A DNA stretch of 64,000 bases from Mycolicibacterium canariasense (GTDB lineage Bacteria > Actinomycetota > Actinomycetes > Mycobacteriales > Mycobacteriaceae), in contig NZ_LQOL01000058.1 of assembly GCF_002101555.1 (NCBI RefSeq), positions 151,560-215,559 on the forward strand. The letters run 5' to 3'. Shown here piece by piece: positions 7,884 to 16,178 of the stretch; positions within the stretch are counted from its first letter, which is position 1; each line of letters starts with the position of its first letter. The notes beneath the pieces were generated by a model. The model did not search any database and was not told the DNA's origin. It saw only the letters and a program-made list of their open reading frames with translations. The position numbers and the translations under genes were made by a program.

Positions 7884-9476
7884 GTGACCACACTTCTGCT
7901 CAACGGGCGTGTGTACAGCCCGGCCGCCCCCGATGCCACGGCCATGGCCGTGCGCGACGGGATGGTGGTGTGGCTCGGGTCCGACGACGCCGCCCGTAGC
8001 GAATTCCCGCACACCGAGTCGGTCGATCTGGACGGTGCCTTCGTCGCACCGGCGTTCGTCGACAGCCACGTCCACGTGACAGCCACCGGGTTGGCCCTGA
8101 CCGGTCTGGACCTCCGCTCGGCGCGCTCGCGCGAGCACTGCCTGCAGCTGGTCGCCGACTACGCCGCGACCCATCCGGACGGCATCGTCTGGGGACACGG
8201 CTGGGACGAGACCGGCTGGCCCGAGCCGGAGCCGCCGGCCACCGCAGAACTCGACACCGTCCTGGGGCAGCGGCCCGCCTACCTGAGCCGGGTCGACGTG
8301 CACTCCGCGGTCGCCTCGACCGGGTTGCGCGGGACGGTCGCCGAACTGGCGGCCGCGACCGGATTCCATCCGCAGCGGCCACTGACCGCCGATGCCCACC
8401 ACGCCGTACGGGCCGCGGCCCGTGACCTGCTGACACCGGCGCAGCGCCAGGCCGCGCAACGTGCCGCCCTGGATACCGCCGCCGCGCTCGGGATCGCCGC
8501 CGTGCACGAATGCGCCGGACCCGACATCGGCGGGCTGGACGACTGGCAGGCGCTGCACGCCCTGGACCACGGTGTCGAAGTCGTCGGTTACTGGGGCGAA
8601 GCGGTGGGGTCGGTAGGACAGGCCCGCGACCTCGTCCAGCGCACCGGCGCCCGCGGGCTGGCCGGCGACCTGTTCGTCGACGGCGCGCTCGGCTCGCGGA
8701 CCGCCTGGCTGCACCAGCCGTACACGGACGCCCCGCACACCTGCGGCAACACCTACCTGGACGCCGACGCGGTCACCGCGCACCTGCTGGCCTGCACCGA
8801 GGCGGGGATCACCGCCGGGTTCCACGTCATCGGCGACGCCGCCGTCGCGACCGTCACCGACGCGCTGCAGGTGGTGGCCGACCGGTTCGGCGGGCCGGCG
8901 GTGGCCCGCTGTGGGCACCGGCTCGAGCATCTGGAGATGGTCGAGCCCGATCAGGCCGAACGGCTCGGCCGCTGGGGTGTCATCGCGAGCATGCAACCCA
9001 ACTTCGACGACCTGTGGGGCGGGCCGACGGGCATGTATGCGCAGCGGCTCGGGGTTGACCGAGCCGGCAAACTCAACCCCTTCGCGCTGTTAGCATCCCA
9101 AGGCGTGCCGCTCGCCTTCGGATCCGACAGCCCGGTCACCGGGCTGGACCCGTGGCAATCCGTGCGGGCCGCGGCCGAACATCGCACCCCCGGCAGCGCG
9201 GTCTCGGCACGCGCGGCGTTCGCCGCCGCCACACGGGGCGCCTGGCGGGCAGCGGGGGTCCGCGACGGGGTGACCGGCACGCTGGTCCCGGGCGCGCCCG
9301 CCTCCTACGCCATCTGGGACGCCGGTGATCTCGAGGTGAGTGCCCCGGCGGCCGACGCCGTCCAGCGCTGGTCCACCGACCCGCGGTCACGGGTGCCCGC
9401 ACTGCCGCGGCTGACACCCGACCGTTCGCCGCGCTGCCTGCGCACCGTCCACCGCGGCGTGGTGCTGTATGGCTGA
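7884..9476 (+). CDS. Amidohydrolase family 3 (YtcJ-like)
   Basis: A 530-residue metal-dependent amidohydrolase of the YtcJ/N-acyl-D-amino-acid deacylase group. The N-terminal composite domain (LLLNGRVYSP) leads into the metal motif APAFVDSHVHVTATG (HxH). Later motifs are FHVIGDAA, the block CGHRLEHLEMVEPD and AFGSDSPVTGLDPW, which supply the remaining histidines and the aspartate of the metal centre. The start is the GTG at 7884 (MTTLLLNGRVYSP); an in-frame TTG at 7875 is less likely. The last 8 bp overlap the start of lnt, so translation is probably coupled. The substrate is unknown; the family hydrolyses amides, hydantoins and related bonds. Confidence 0.88.
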   Translation: MTTLLLNGRVYSPAAPDATAMAVRDGMVVWLGSDDAARSEFPHTESVDLDGAFVAPAFVDSHVHVTATGLALTGLDLRSARSREHCLQLVADYAATHPDGIVWGHGWDETGWPEPEPPATAELDTVLGQRPAYLSRVDVHSAVASTGLRGTVAELAAATGFHPQRPLTADAHHAVRAAARDLLTPAQRQAAQRAALDTAAALGIAAVHECAGPDIGGLDDWQALHALDHGVEVVGYWGEAVGSVGQARDLVQRTGARGLAGDLFVDGALGSRTAWLHQPYTDAPHTCGNTYLDADAVTAHLLACTEAGITAGFHVIGDAAVATVTDALQVVADRFGGPAVARCGHRLEHLEMVEPDQAERLGRWGVIASMQPNFDDLWGGPTGMYAQRLGVDRAGKLNPFALLASQGVPLAFGSDSPVTGLDPWQSVRAAAEHRTPGSAVSARAAFAAATRGAWRAAGVRDGVTGTLVPGAPASYAIWDAGDLEVSAPAADAVQRWSTDPRSRVPALPRLTPDRSPRCLRTVHRGVVLYG

Positions 9477-11289
9477 CGCCGAGCCCGACACCGACACCGG
9501 ACCCGAAACGGACACCGAGCCGGAAACCACCCCCGAGGCGGAGCCCGCCGGCCCTGGTCGGCTGGCCCGGTTCGGTGAGCGGCTGCGCCGGACACTGATG
9601 CCCCGGCTGACACGCCTGGTGGTGTCGGTGCTCGCGGGCGCGCTGATGTGTGTGAGCTTCCCGCCGTGGGGATGGTGGTACTGCGCGTTCCTGGCCCTGG
9701 CGGCATTGGGTTGGGTGCTGACCCGCACGCCGACCACCCGGGCCGGTGGGTTCGGCTACGGCCTGGTGTTCGGGTTGGCCTTCTACATTCCACTGCTGCC
9801 GTGGATCGGCAACCTCGTCGGCACCCTGCCCTGGCTGGCCCTGGCATTGCTCCAGGCACTCTTCCCTGCGCTGTTCGGGCTGCTGGCCGTGCTGGTTCGG
9901 GGCCTGCCCGGCTGGCCGGTGTGGTTCGCCGCCGAGTGGGCGGTCGGCGAGTGGCTGAAATCGGTGGTGCCGTTCGGTGGCTTCCCCTGGGGTGTCGTCG
10001 GCTTCAGCCAAGCCGGAGGCCCGCTGCTACCGCTGGCCCAGATCGGCGGCGCACCGCTGGTGTCGGTCGCCGTGGCGTTGGTCGGGTTCAGCCTGACCGC
10101 CATCGGCCTGGAGATCGTGCTGTGGTGGCGGCACAGCCACCCCGATCACGCGGCCACCATGACCGACGCCGCGCGACCCGAGGTCGTGCTGCCCGGGGTG
10201 TGCATCTGCGTGGTGCTGCTCGGCACCGCGCTGGTGTGGCCGGCGGTGCGTCAGGCCGGGGCCGGGGCCGGCACCCAACCTTCGATCACCGTGGCCGCGG
10301 TGCAGGGCAACGTGCCGCGACTGGGGCTGGATTTCAACGCGCAACGCCGCGCCGTGCTGGACAACCACGTCTCCGAGACACTGCGGCTGGCGGCCGATGT
10401 CCAGGCCGGCCGCGCGCCGCAGCCCATGGTGGTGGTCTGGCCGGAGAACTCCTCGGATATCGACCCGTTGCTCAACGCCGACGCCGGTGCCGAGATCGCC
10501 CAGGCCGCGCGGGCCGTACATGCACCGATTCTGGTCGGCACCGTGCTGCGGGCGCCCGGCTACACCCCGGAGAATCCGGCGGCGACCAATACCGTGATGG
10601 TCTGGGATGACGTCACCGGTCCCGGTCAACGGCATGACAAGAAGATCGTGCAGCCGTTCGGCGAGTACCTGCCGTGGCGCAGCTTCTTCCGCCACATCTC
10701 GTCCTATGCCGACCGTGCCGGGTTCTTCGTGCCGGGCGCCGGGGACGGCGTGGTGCAGGCGGCCGGCGTCCCGATCGGCGTCACCACCTGCTGGGAGGTC
10801 ATCTTCGACCGGGCCGCACGCGAGGCCGTGCGCAACGGCGCGCAACTGCTCACCGTGCCCACCAACAACGCCACCTTCGACGAGGCGATGAGCGCTCAGC
10901 AGCTGGCATTCGCCCGGCTGCGGGCGGTCGAGCACGATCGCTACGTCGTGGTGGCCGGAACCACCGGGATCAGCGCCGTGATCGCACCCGACGGGCGGGA
11001 GCTGGCCCGGACGAAGTTCTTCGAACCGGCCTATCTGGACACCTCGGTGCGGCTGAAATCCGGTCTGACCGTCGCCACCGTGTGGGGCCCGGCCATCCAG
11101 ATCGGACTGATCGTGATCGGCGTTGCCGCTGTGATCGCGGCCATGCTGCACAATGGGAGCTTCGTGCGAAGGCGCCGGACGGCCGCCTCCGCCGGCTCGG
11201 ATTTGCCCGACGCGGGCACAGCAGGACAGCCCGACGCGGGCAGTTCGGAGAAGCCCGACGCGGGCAGTGAGGACAAGGGAAGCACATGA
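9469..11289 (+). CDS. lnt: Apolipoprotein N-acyltransferase Lnt (Ppm2)
   Basis: Lnt adds the third acyl chain to the N-terminal cysteine of lipoproteins at the cytoplasmic membrane. The 606-residue product starts with an unusual Asp/Glu/Thr-rich cytoplasmic tail (residues 2-30), then a multi-span membrane region (about 45-270) and a periplasmic nitrilase-like domain carrying the E-K-C triad: VVVWPENSS (E326), DKKIVQPFGEYLPW (K391 or K392) and GVTTCWEVIFD (C441). A final helix (IGLIVIGVAAVIAAML) precedes a tail with repeated PDAG units (residues about 580-602). In M. tuberculosis Lnt and Ppm1 are one fused polypeptide (Rv2051c); here they are separate overlapping genes, as in M. smegmatis. Confidence 0.94.
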   Translation: MADAEPDTDTGPETDTEPETTPEAEPAGPGRLARFGERLRRTLMPRLTRLVVSVLAGALMCVSFPPWGWWYCAFLALAALGWVLTRTPTTRAGGFGYGLVFGLAFYIPLLPWIGNLVGTLPWLALALLQALFPALFGLLAVLVRGLPGWPVWFAAEWAVGEWLKSVVPFGGFPWGVVGFSQAGGPLLPLAQIGGAPLVSVAVALVGFSLTAIGLEIVLWWRHSHPDHAATMTDAARPEVVLPGVCICVVLLGTALVWPAVRQAGAGAGTQPSITVAAVQGNVPRLGLDFNAQRRAVLDNHVSETLRLAADVQAGRAPQPMVVVWPENSSDIDPLLNADAGAEIAQAARAVHAPILVGTVLRAPGYTPENPAATNTVMVWDDVTGPGQRHDKKIVQPFGEYLPWRSFFRHISSYADRAGFFVPGAGDGVVQAAGVPIGVTTCWEVIFDRAAREAVRNGAQLLTVPTNNATFDEAMSAQQLAFARLRAVEHDRYVVVAGTTGISAVIAPDGRELARTKFFEPAYLDTSVRLKSGLTVATVWGPAIQIGLIVIGVAAVIAAMLHNGSFVRRRRTAASAGSDLPDAGTAGQPDAGSSEKPDAGSEDKGST

Positions 11290-12074
11290 CCACTCCTGGG
11301 GCAGGAGCGGACCGACCGGGCGTTCCGGCGTCGCCGAGCCGGCGCACGCTGGTGATCATCCCGACGTACAACGAGCGGGAGAACCTCCCACTGATCGTGC
11401 GTCGCGTACACGCCGCCCGGCCCGACGTGCATGTGCTGGTGGTCGACGACGGAAGCCCCGACGGCACCGGCCAGCTCGCCGACGAACTGGCCCTCGCCGA
11501 CCCCGACCGGGTGCACGTGATGCACCGAATCAGCAAGGACGGACTGGGTGCGGCTTACCTCGCCGGGTTCGCCTGGGGTCTGAGCCGGGAGTACTCGGTG
11601 CTGGTGGAGATGGATGCCGACGGCAGCCATGCCCCCGAGGAGCTCAGCCGCCTGCTCGAAGCGGTCGACGCCGGCGCCGATCTGGTGATCGGTTCGCGGT
11701 ATGTGCCGGGCGGGACGGTGCGCAACTGGCCGTGGCGCCGGCTGGCGCTGTCCCGGACGGCCAACACCTATTCGCGGGTGCTGCTCGGGGTGGATATCAA
11801 CGACATCACCGCCGGGTACCGCGCCTACCGCCGCGAGGTGCTGGAGAAGATCGACCTGGCCGCGGTGGAGTCGAGGGGTTACTGCTTCCAGATCGACCTG
11901 ACCTGGCGCGCGATCAACGCCGGATTCACCGTCGTAGAGGTACCCATCACGTTCACCGAACGGGAACTGGGCGTATCGAAGATGAGCGGATCGAATATCC
12001 GCGAGGCGATGTCGAAGGTCGCCGAATGGGGCATCCGGGGGCGGTTGGACCGCGCCCGCGGTGTCACGCGCTGA
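11286..12074 (+). CDS. ppm1: Polyprenol-phosphate mannosyltransferase Ppm1
   Basis: Ppm1 transfers mannose from GDP-mannose to polyprenyl phosphate, giving the lipid-linked donor used for lipoarabinomannan, lipomannan and protein mannosylation. The 262-residue GT2 enzyme has the nucleotide-binding VVDDGSPDGTGQ near residue 55, the DxD-type VEMDADGSHAPEELSRL near 105 and GSRYVPGGTVRNWP near 140. It has no membrane helix, which fits dependence on the membrane-bound Lnt/Ppm2 for anchoring, as shown for M. smegmatis. The ATG overlaps the lnt stop by 4 bp (ATGA), so the two are translationally coupled. It closes the long co-directional block and is followed by a hairpin shared with rbpA. Confidence 0.95.
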   Translation: MTTPGAGADRPGVPASPSRRTLVIIPTYNERENLPLIVRRVHAARPDVHVLVVDDGSPDGTGQLADELALADPDRVHVMHRISKDGLGAAYLAGFAWGLSREYSVLVEMDADGSHAPEELSRLLEAVDAGADLVIGSRYVPGGTVRNWPWRRLALSRTANTYSRVLLGVDINDITAGYRAYRREVLEKIDLAAVESRGYCFQIDLTWRAINAGFTVVEVPITFTERELGVSKMSGSNIREAMSKVAEWGIRGRLDRARGVTR

Positions 12075-12088
12075 GCGAACGGAGTGAT

Positions 12089-12117
12089 CGTGCCCGCCCC
12101 GGTTCGGGACGGGCACG
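12089..12117. terminator. Bidirectional hairpin between ppm1 and rbpA
   Basis: CGTGCCCGCCCC (12089-12100) and GGGACGGGCACG (12106-12117) form a 12-bp stem with one mismatch and a 5-base loop. It lies 14 bp after the ppm1 stop and 12 bp after the stop of the convergent rbpA gene, so it probably ends transcription from both sides. There is no T-tract, which is usual for mycobacterial terminators. Confidence 0.75.
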
Positions 12118-12129
12118 TCTCACCGTGAT

Positions 12130-12468
12130 TCAGGACCCGCGGCGACGGGTCTTGATGATCTCCAGGCGCTCCTTGAGCAGTTCGTCGAGTTCCTCGACCG
12201 AGCGGCGCTCCAAGAGCATGTCCCAGTGCGTGCGGGGCGGCTTCACCTTCTTGGGCTCGGGCACGTCACCCTCGATGAGGGTCCCTTCCAGGCCGTTACG
12301 GCACAGCCAGGTGCCGGGGATCTCGGCGTCGTCGGCGAAGGGAACGTCGAATTCCTCGCCGTTCTCGGTGCGGTAACGCGCGACCTGACGGGGCGCCAGG
12401 TCATGGTTACGATCGGTCTCGTAGCTCACTGCTCCGAGGCGACTGCCTCGCAGGACACGGTCGGCCAT
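12130..12468 (-). CDS. rbpA: RNA polymerase-binding protein RbpA
   Basis: RbpA binds group 1 and 2 sigma factors and core RNA polymerase, stabilises the open complex and influences rifampicin tolerance. The 112-residue product starts MADRVLRGSRLGAVSYETDR and ends in the sigma-interaction domain (THWDMLLERRSVEELDELL), nearly the same as M. tuberculosis Rv2050. The ATG at 12468 was chosen by that match; an in-frame ATG three codons upstream is less likely. The core domain contains LCRNG, the zinc-free mycobacterial form. Upstream there is an ECF-type promoter (12511-12537). Convergence with ppm1 is conserved with M. tuberculosis. Confidence 0.97.
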   Translation of the reverse strand: MADRVLRGSRLGAVSYETDRNHDLAPRQVARYRTENGEEFDVPFADDAEIPGTWLCRNGLEGTLIEGDVPEPKKVKPPRTHWDMLLERRSVEELDELLKERLEIIKTRRRGS

Positions 12469-12504
12469 CGTCCACACTCCTCTTACCGGCTGAATTTCGT
12501 CCGC

Positions 12505-12537
12505 AGTTTCAACGCGGATGCTGCCCGCGAAGTTCCC
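12505..12537 (-). promoter_or_regulatory. SigE/SigH-type promoter of rbpA
   Basis: Read on the minus strand, GGGAAC (12537-12532) and CGTT (12514-12511) are separated by 17 bases, the layout of mycobacterial SigE/SigH promoters (GGAAC, about 17-18 bases, GTT). The start site would fall near 12505, giving a leader of about 35 bases before the rbpA ATG at 12468, with a GAGGAG ribosome site close to the start. It would make rbpA inducible by envelope or oxidative stress, in line with its reported stress induction. Confidence 0.6.
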
Positions 12538-12614
12538 GACTCGACCTACCAGGATACCGCCTGCCCCGCGCCGCTACCGGGGACGCCGCCCGCGCAGGTC
12601 TACAGTCGTGTGTC

Positions 12615-12968
12615 GTGACCGCAGCCGTGCCCTCCCCGACGCGCCGCCGAACCCGCCCGCAGCCCTGCCGCTGGTGCGGCCGGGAGGTCGCCGACGCCGG
12701 CATGGGGCGCCGTCGGCAGTATTGCCGGCAGTCCTGCCGGCAGCGTGCCTATGAACAGCGCGCACAGGTCAAGGGCACATCGCTGGCGCCCGACGCGGTG
12801 GTGTTGACGGCCGACGAGGCCGCCGATCTGGCCGACCGGGTGTACCAAGTGCGCTGCGCGGCCGAGGACATCGCCACCGCCGTCGCGGAGGGGGCGCAGG
12901 GTTCCGAGCTCCGCGCCCTGTGTGACGTGCTGGTCGAGGCCGCCAAGGCCGCCGACGGTTGGCGCTGA
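12615..12968 (+). CDS. Conserved small protein with zinc-ribbon-like cysteines
   Basis: A 117-residue protein whose N-terminus is basic and carries CRWCGREV followed by GRRRQYCRQSCRQRAYEQR, that is CxxC then CxxxC, a pattern typical of small zinc-binding DNA- or RNA-associated domains. The C-terminal half (residues 52-117) is an acidic helical region rich in Ala and Leu. The GTG start at 12615 lies 8 bases after a TACAGT hexamer, suggesting a leaderless transcript. It is divergent from rbpA and in the position of the small conserved hypothetical genes found next to rbpA in other mycobacteria. Function unknown; nucleic-acid binding is an inference from the cysteines and charge. Confidence 0.7.
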   Translation: MTAAVPSPTRRRTRPQPCRWCGREVADAGMGRRRQYCRQSCRQRAYEQRAQVKGTSLAPDAVVLTADEAADLADRVYQVRCAAEDIATAVAEGAQGSELRALCDVLVEAAKAADGWR

Positions 12969-13040
12969 AACCGGCCGTTCTCCGCGCAATCTCCACGGAA
13001 TCTCCAAGTGCGGCTGCGTGTCGGCGACCATGCTGATCGC

Positions 13041-13742
13041 ATGACAAAGTTCACCCGCATCCTTTTCGCCGGCGCCGCCGCGATGCTCGCATTGGGCACC
13101 GTGGCCTGCTCCGGTGGCGCGCCCACCCAGGCCGGATCCAGCGCGGCCACCGCAGCATCGTCGCCCAGTGCGACACCGTTTCCGCAGTCGGCCCGCTACA
13201 TGGCCGACACCGTGAAGGACGGCAAGAAGATGGCGATCGGCATCTCCGTCGACGGCGACTCGGTGACCGCCTACGCCTGCAACGGCGTCGACGACGAGGC
13301 CTGGTTCTTCGGCAATCAGACCGCCGGCAGCATCGACATCACCTCCAAGTTCCGGGACACCCTCGACGCGTCGTTCACCGGCTCCGACGTCAAGGGGTCG
13401 CTGACCATGAACGGCATCACCTACGACTTCACCGCCGCACCCGTCTCCGCACCGGCCGGCATGTACTCCGCAGCGCTCGACGGTGTCCGCGCTTCGTGGA
13501 TCGTGCGGCCCGACGGATCGGTGACCGGCGTGCAGTTCAACGGGGGCATCACCGGCCGCGATTTCGAGCAGGCCGAACTGCAGCAGCTCAATGCCGCTCA
13601 GTTCCAGGCGCAGGTCCGCAACAAGCGCAAGCTGCAACAGGCCGACCAGTCCGTGAAATTGGCCAACAACACGCTGAGCTCGCGGATCAACGGACGCGAA
13701 GTGACCGGACAACTCGTCACCGGCACCACCCGGTTCGGCTGA
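13041..13742 (+). CDS. Exported lipoprotein, function unknown
   Basis: A 233-residue predicted lipoprotein. The signal peptide MTKFTRILFAGAAAMLALGT ends in the lipobox LGTVAC with Cys at residue 22, followed by a Ser/Thr/Ala linker. The mature domain (residues 50-145) is beta-rich (AIGISVDGDSVTAYACNG), resembling small calcium- or ligand-binding beta folds, and the C-terminus (about 175-233) is a Gln-rich helical region. The ATG at 13041 is the only start giving the signal peptide. I recognise no named family. It lies between the rbpA region and an esterase/lipoprotein pair and ends in a hairpin at 13755-13785. Confidence 0.78.
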   Translation: MTKFTRILFAGAAAMLALGTVACSGGAPTQAGSSAATAASSPSATPFPQSARYMADTVKDGKKMAIGISVDGDSVTAYACNGVDDEAWFFGNQTAGSIDITSKFRDTLDASFTGSDVKGSLTMNGITYDFTAAPVSAPAGMYSAALDGVRASWIVRPDGSVTGVQFNGGITGRDFEQAELQQLNAAQFQAQVRNKRKLQQADQSVKLANNTLSSRINGREVTGQLVTGTTRFG

Positions 13743-13754
13743 CCGCGCGAGGCG

Positions 13755-13785
13755 ATGGCCCCGGCAACCATGGTGCCGGGGTCAT
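13755..13785. terminator. Hairpin between convergent lipoprotein genes
   Basis: ATGGCCCCGGCA (13755-13766) pairs with TGCCGGGGTCAT (13774-13785), a 12-bp stem with one G-T pair and a 7-base loop. It lies 12 bp after one lipoprotein stop codon and about 110 bp before the stop of the convergent one at 13893, so it can end transcription from the left and perhaps from both sides. Confidence 0.7.
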
Positions 13786-13892
13786 CGCTCGTGTCCGGCC
13801 TCTCACTCGAAATGACTACGAAAGCACCTGCACTACAAGAGAATTCAGCACCGGAGGGTCAGTGCAGCATCCGGGCGGCCGGGCACCACCGG

Positions 13893-14576
13893 TCAGCAGG
13901 ACAGCCTGATCCCGATATCGGGCGGGGCCTGCGCCGGCGCCAGGCAGCCGAACCCGTCCACTCCGGCGGGTCGCATCCGGGCCGCCGTCCGGCGGGCGTA
14001 GTTCACGCACACCACCGCGTCACCGTCGGCGCGGCAGGCGAAGTCGCCGAACTTCACCGTCTCGCCGGCGCCCAGCCGGGGCCCACTGCCGTTTCCGAAC
14101 GGCCCCGGATCACCGTGCAGCGAGCCGATATTCACGCTGGTGCCGTCGAAGTCCACCCAATTGCCCTTCCACATCGTGTAGGCGTCGGGGGGTTTCGGTG
14201 GCGGGTTGGTCAGTTTCACCAGGCAGGCCAACGCACCGTCGTTGTACTGGGCGCTGCTGATACAACTGACCGTCTCGGTGGTGAAGGCGACACCCTGCAC
14301 ATCGGTGCTGACACCGTCGCGGGTGGTGGAGCCGAATTTTGCGGCCGGCACCGCCGTGCCCGCATCCACCCACCGGGCCACATCGGCGATCGGCGCACCG
14401 GCCGACGGCGCATGAGGCGCGGCCGACGACGTCGCCGGGGGACCGGTCGGCGCCGGACGGGAAGTGCCCGGGGTGACGGCCGTCAGCGGCGGTGGGGCGG
14501 ACACCGCGGCACCCCTCATATCCTGCGAGCATCCCGCGAGCAGGGCGGACGCCACCACCAGCACTGCCATCCGCAT
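13893..14576 (-). CDS. Exported lipoprotein, LppI-like by position
   Basis: A 227-residue predicted lipoprotein. MRMAVLVVASALLAGCSQDM gives a short signal peptide and the lipobox LLAGC (Cys16), followed by a Pro/Thr/Ala linker to about residue 60. The mature domain has several cysteines (VSCISSAQYNDGALACLV, FACRADGDAVVCVNYAR, GFGCLAPAQ), likely forming disulfides outside the cell. The neighbouring divergent esterase resembles LipT, whose partner in M. tuberculosis is the lipoprotein LppI (Rv2046), so this is probably the LppI counterpart. The start lies 6 bases from a TACCCT hexamer (14583-14588), arguing for a leaderless message. Confidence 0.75.
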   Translation of the reverse strand: MRMAVLVVASALLAGCSQDMRGAAVSAPPPLTAVTPGTSRPAPTGPPATSSAAPHAPSAGAPIADVARWVDAGTAVPAAKFGSTTRDGVSTDVQGVAFTTETVSCISSAQYNDGALACLVKLTNPPPKPPDAYTMWKGNWVDFDGTSVNIGSLHGDPGPFGNGSGPRLGAGETVKFGDFACRADGDAVVCVNYARRTAARMRPAGVDGFGCLAPAQAPPDIGIRLSC

Positions 14577-14582
14577 GCGGCC

Positions 14583-14603
14583 AGGGTAGTCGTTCGCTAC
14601 CGT
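14583..14603. promoter_or_regulatory. Back-to-back leaderless promoters of lppI-like gene and lipT
   Basis: The 33-bp gap between the divergent genes holds two -10 hexamers pointing outward: TACCCT on the minus strand (14588-14583), 6 bases before the ATG at 14576, and TACCGT on the plus strand (14598-14603), 6 bases before the ATG at 14610. Each promoter's -35 region must lie inside the other's -10 region or coding sequence, so polymerase can probably occupy only one at a time. Confidence 0.6.
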
Positions 14604-14609
14604 CGGGCC

Positions 14610-16130
14610 ATGCACGAACACACCGTCCGCGTGAAGATCGGCAGCGGGACGATCGAGGGTTTCACCCGCGACGGAGTGCACCGCTGGCGCGCCATCCCGT
14701 ACGCGAAGGCGCCGGTAGGCGCCCTGCGGTACCGCGCACCACAGCCCGCGGAGCCGTGGCCGGGAGTGCGCTACTGCCACGGGTTCGGCAACTGCGCCCC
14801 GCAGCAGCGCCGCTACACCATGCTCGGCATCGGCAAATACCAGCCGACGAGCGAGGACTGCCTGACGCTCAACGTGGTCGCCCCCGAACAACCCGGCGCC
14901 GAGCCGCAAGCCGACCGGATGCCGGTGATGTTCTTCATCCACGGCGGCGGCTACATCATGGGCAGCTCGGCCACGCCGCTCTACGACGGTGTCGCGCTGG
15001 CGCGCCGCGGTTGCGTGTACGTCTCGGTGAACTACCGGCTGGGTGCGCTGGGGTGCCTGGACCTGTCGGCGCTGTCCACTCCCGAGCATCCCATCGAGGA
15101 CAACCTGTACCTGCGTGACCTGATCCTGGCGCTGAAGTGGGTTCGGGAGAACATCGCGGCGTTCGGCGGTGACCCCGACAACGTGACGATCTTCGGGGAA
15201 AGTGCCGGTGCGCACGCGGTGGCCACGTTGATGGCGGTGCCCGACGCCGAAGGGTTGTTCGCACAGGCAATTTCGCAGAGCGCAGCCAGTGGCATGGTCC
15301 GCAATCCGGAACAGGCGGCCATCTTCGCCGAGCAGTTCGCCGGCTTGCTGGGCGCATCCCGCGCTGACGGTGCGGCCGCCGCGATGGCGGCCCGGCCTGC
15401 CGAGCTGCTGACGGCGCTGGACAGCCTGATCTCCCGGGCCGGCAAGGAGATGCCGGGCGCCTTTCCGGTCGGGCCGACCTCGGGCACCGAGTTGCTGCCC
15501 GAGGACCCGGTGCAGGCCATGCGCGCCGGCCGGGCGCACCCGATCCCGCTCATCGTCGGCAGCAACGCCGACGAGGGCAGGCTGTTCACCCGGTTCATGC
15601 AGCTGTTGCCGACCACCGAACAGAGCATCGAGATGCTGCTGGCGGCCACCGGCACCGAAACCCGCGACCGGGTCATCGCCGCGTACCCGGACTATCCGGG
15701 GCGGGCCGCCTGTATCCGGCTGGGCGGCGACTTCGCCTTCGGCACCGCCGCCTGGGATATCGCCGAGGCGCACAGCCGACATCGGCCGACCTACGTCTAC
15801 CGCTACGACTATGCGCCCCGGATCCTGCACTGGTCGGGGTTGGGCGCCACCCACGCCACCGAGTTGCTCGCGGTGTTCGGCGTGTACCGCACCCGATTGG
15901 GCGGGCTGCTCACCGCCGCCGCAGACGGCGCCTCGGCCCGCCGGGTGAGCCGTCAGGTGCAGGCCCGCTGGGGTGGCTTCAGCCGGACCGGCAACCCGGG
16001 TGAGGGCTGGCCCCGCTACGACGAGGGCATGCGGGCCGTGCTGGTCTTCGACCGCGATACCCACCTCGAATACGATCCGGCCGCCGAGCGGCGTCGGGCC
16101 TGGGCGGGTTTCACCCTCGCGGTCGGTTGA
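14610..16130 (+). CDS. lipT: Type-B carboxylesterase, LipT-like
   Basis: A 506-residue alpha/beta-hydrolase of the carboxylesterase type-B family, which cleaves carboxylic esters. The oxyanion motif FFIHGGGYIMG is near residue 110, the nucleophile elbow FGESAGAHAV places Ser198, GSNADEGRLF is near residue 315 and the catalytic His is probably in SGLGATHATELLAVFG near residue 415. There is no signal peptide, so it is either cytoplasmic or exported in another way. The start ATG is 6 bases after TACCGT (leaderless pattern). It shares a 33-bp promoter region with a divergent lipoprotein, as lipT does with lppI in M. tuberculosis. The gene name rests on this similarity of family and context. Confidence 0.85.
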   Translation: MHEHTVRVKIGSGTIEGFTRDGVHRWRAIPYAKAPVGALRYRAPQPAEPWPGVRYCHGFGNCAPQQRRYTMLGIGKYQPTSEDCLTLNVVAPEQPGAEPQADRMPVMFFIHGGGYIMGSSATPLYDGVALARRGCVYVSVNYRLGALGCLDLSALSTPEHPIEDNLYLRDLILALKWVRENIAAFGGDPDNVTIFGESAGAHAVATLMAVPDAEGLFAQAISQSAASGMVRNPEQAAIFAEQFAGLLGASRADGAAAAMAARPAELLTALDSLISRAGKEMPGAFPVGPTSGTELLPEDPVQAMRAGRAHPIPLIVGSNADEGRLFTRFMQLLPTTEQSIEMLLAATGTETRDRVIAAYPDYPGRAACIRLGGDFAFGTAAWDIAEAHSRHRPTYVYRYDYAPRILHWSGLGATHATELLAVFGVYRTRLGGLLTAAADGASARRVSRQVQARWGGFSRTGNPGEGWPRYDEGMRAVLVFDRDTHLEYDPAAERRRAWAGFTLAVG

Positions 16131-16133
16131 CTT

Positions 16134-16178
16134 GACACCTGTCACATGTGATCCGCGCCACTGCTAGGTTCACAGGGG
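16134..16178 (+). promoter_or_regulatory. Leaderless promoter and TGACA/TGTCA repeat before the fusion gene
   Basis: TAGGTT (16165-16170) lies 7 bases before the GTG at 16178, so transcription should begin at or next to the start codon. Upstream, TGACA (16134-16138) and TGTCA (16141-16145) form a short inverted repeat with a 2-base gap, possibly a regulator site; it begins about 4 bp after the lipT stop. Confidence 0.45.

Noticed and set aside
13893..16145. 750-codon minus-strand frame covering lipT
   Set aside because: Only the last 227 codons, from 14576, form a real lipoprotein gene with signal peptide and lipobox; the earlier part is antisense to the esterase.
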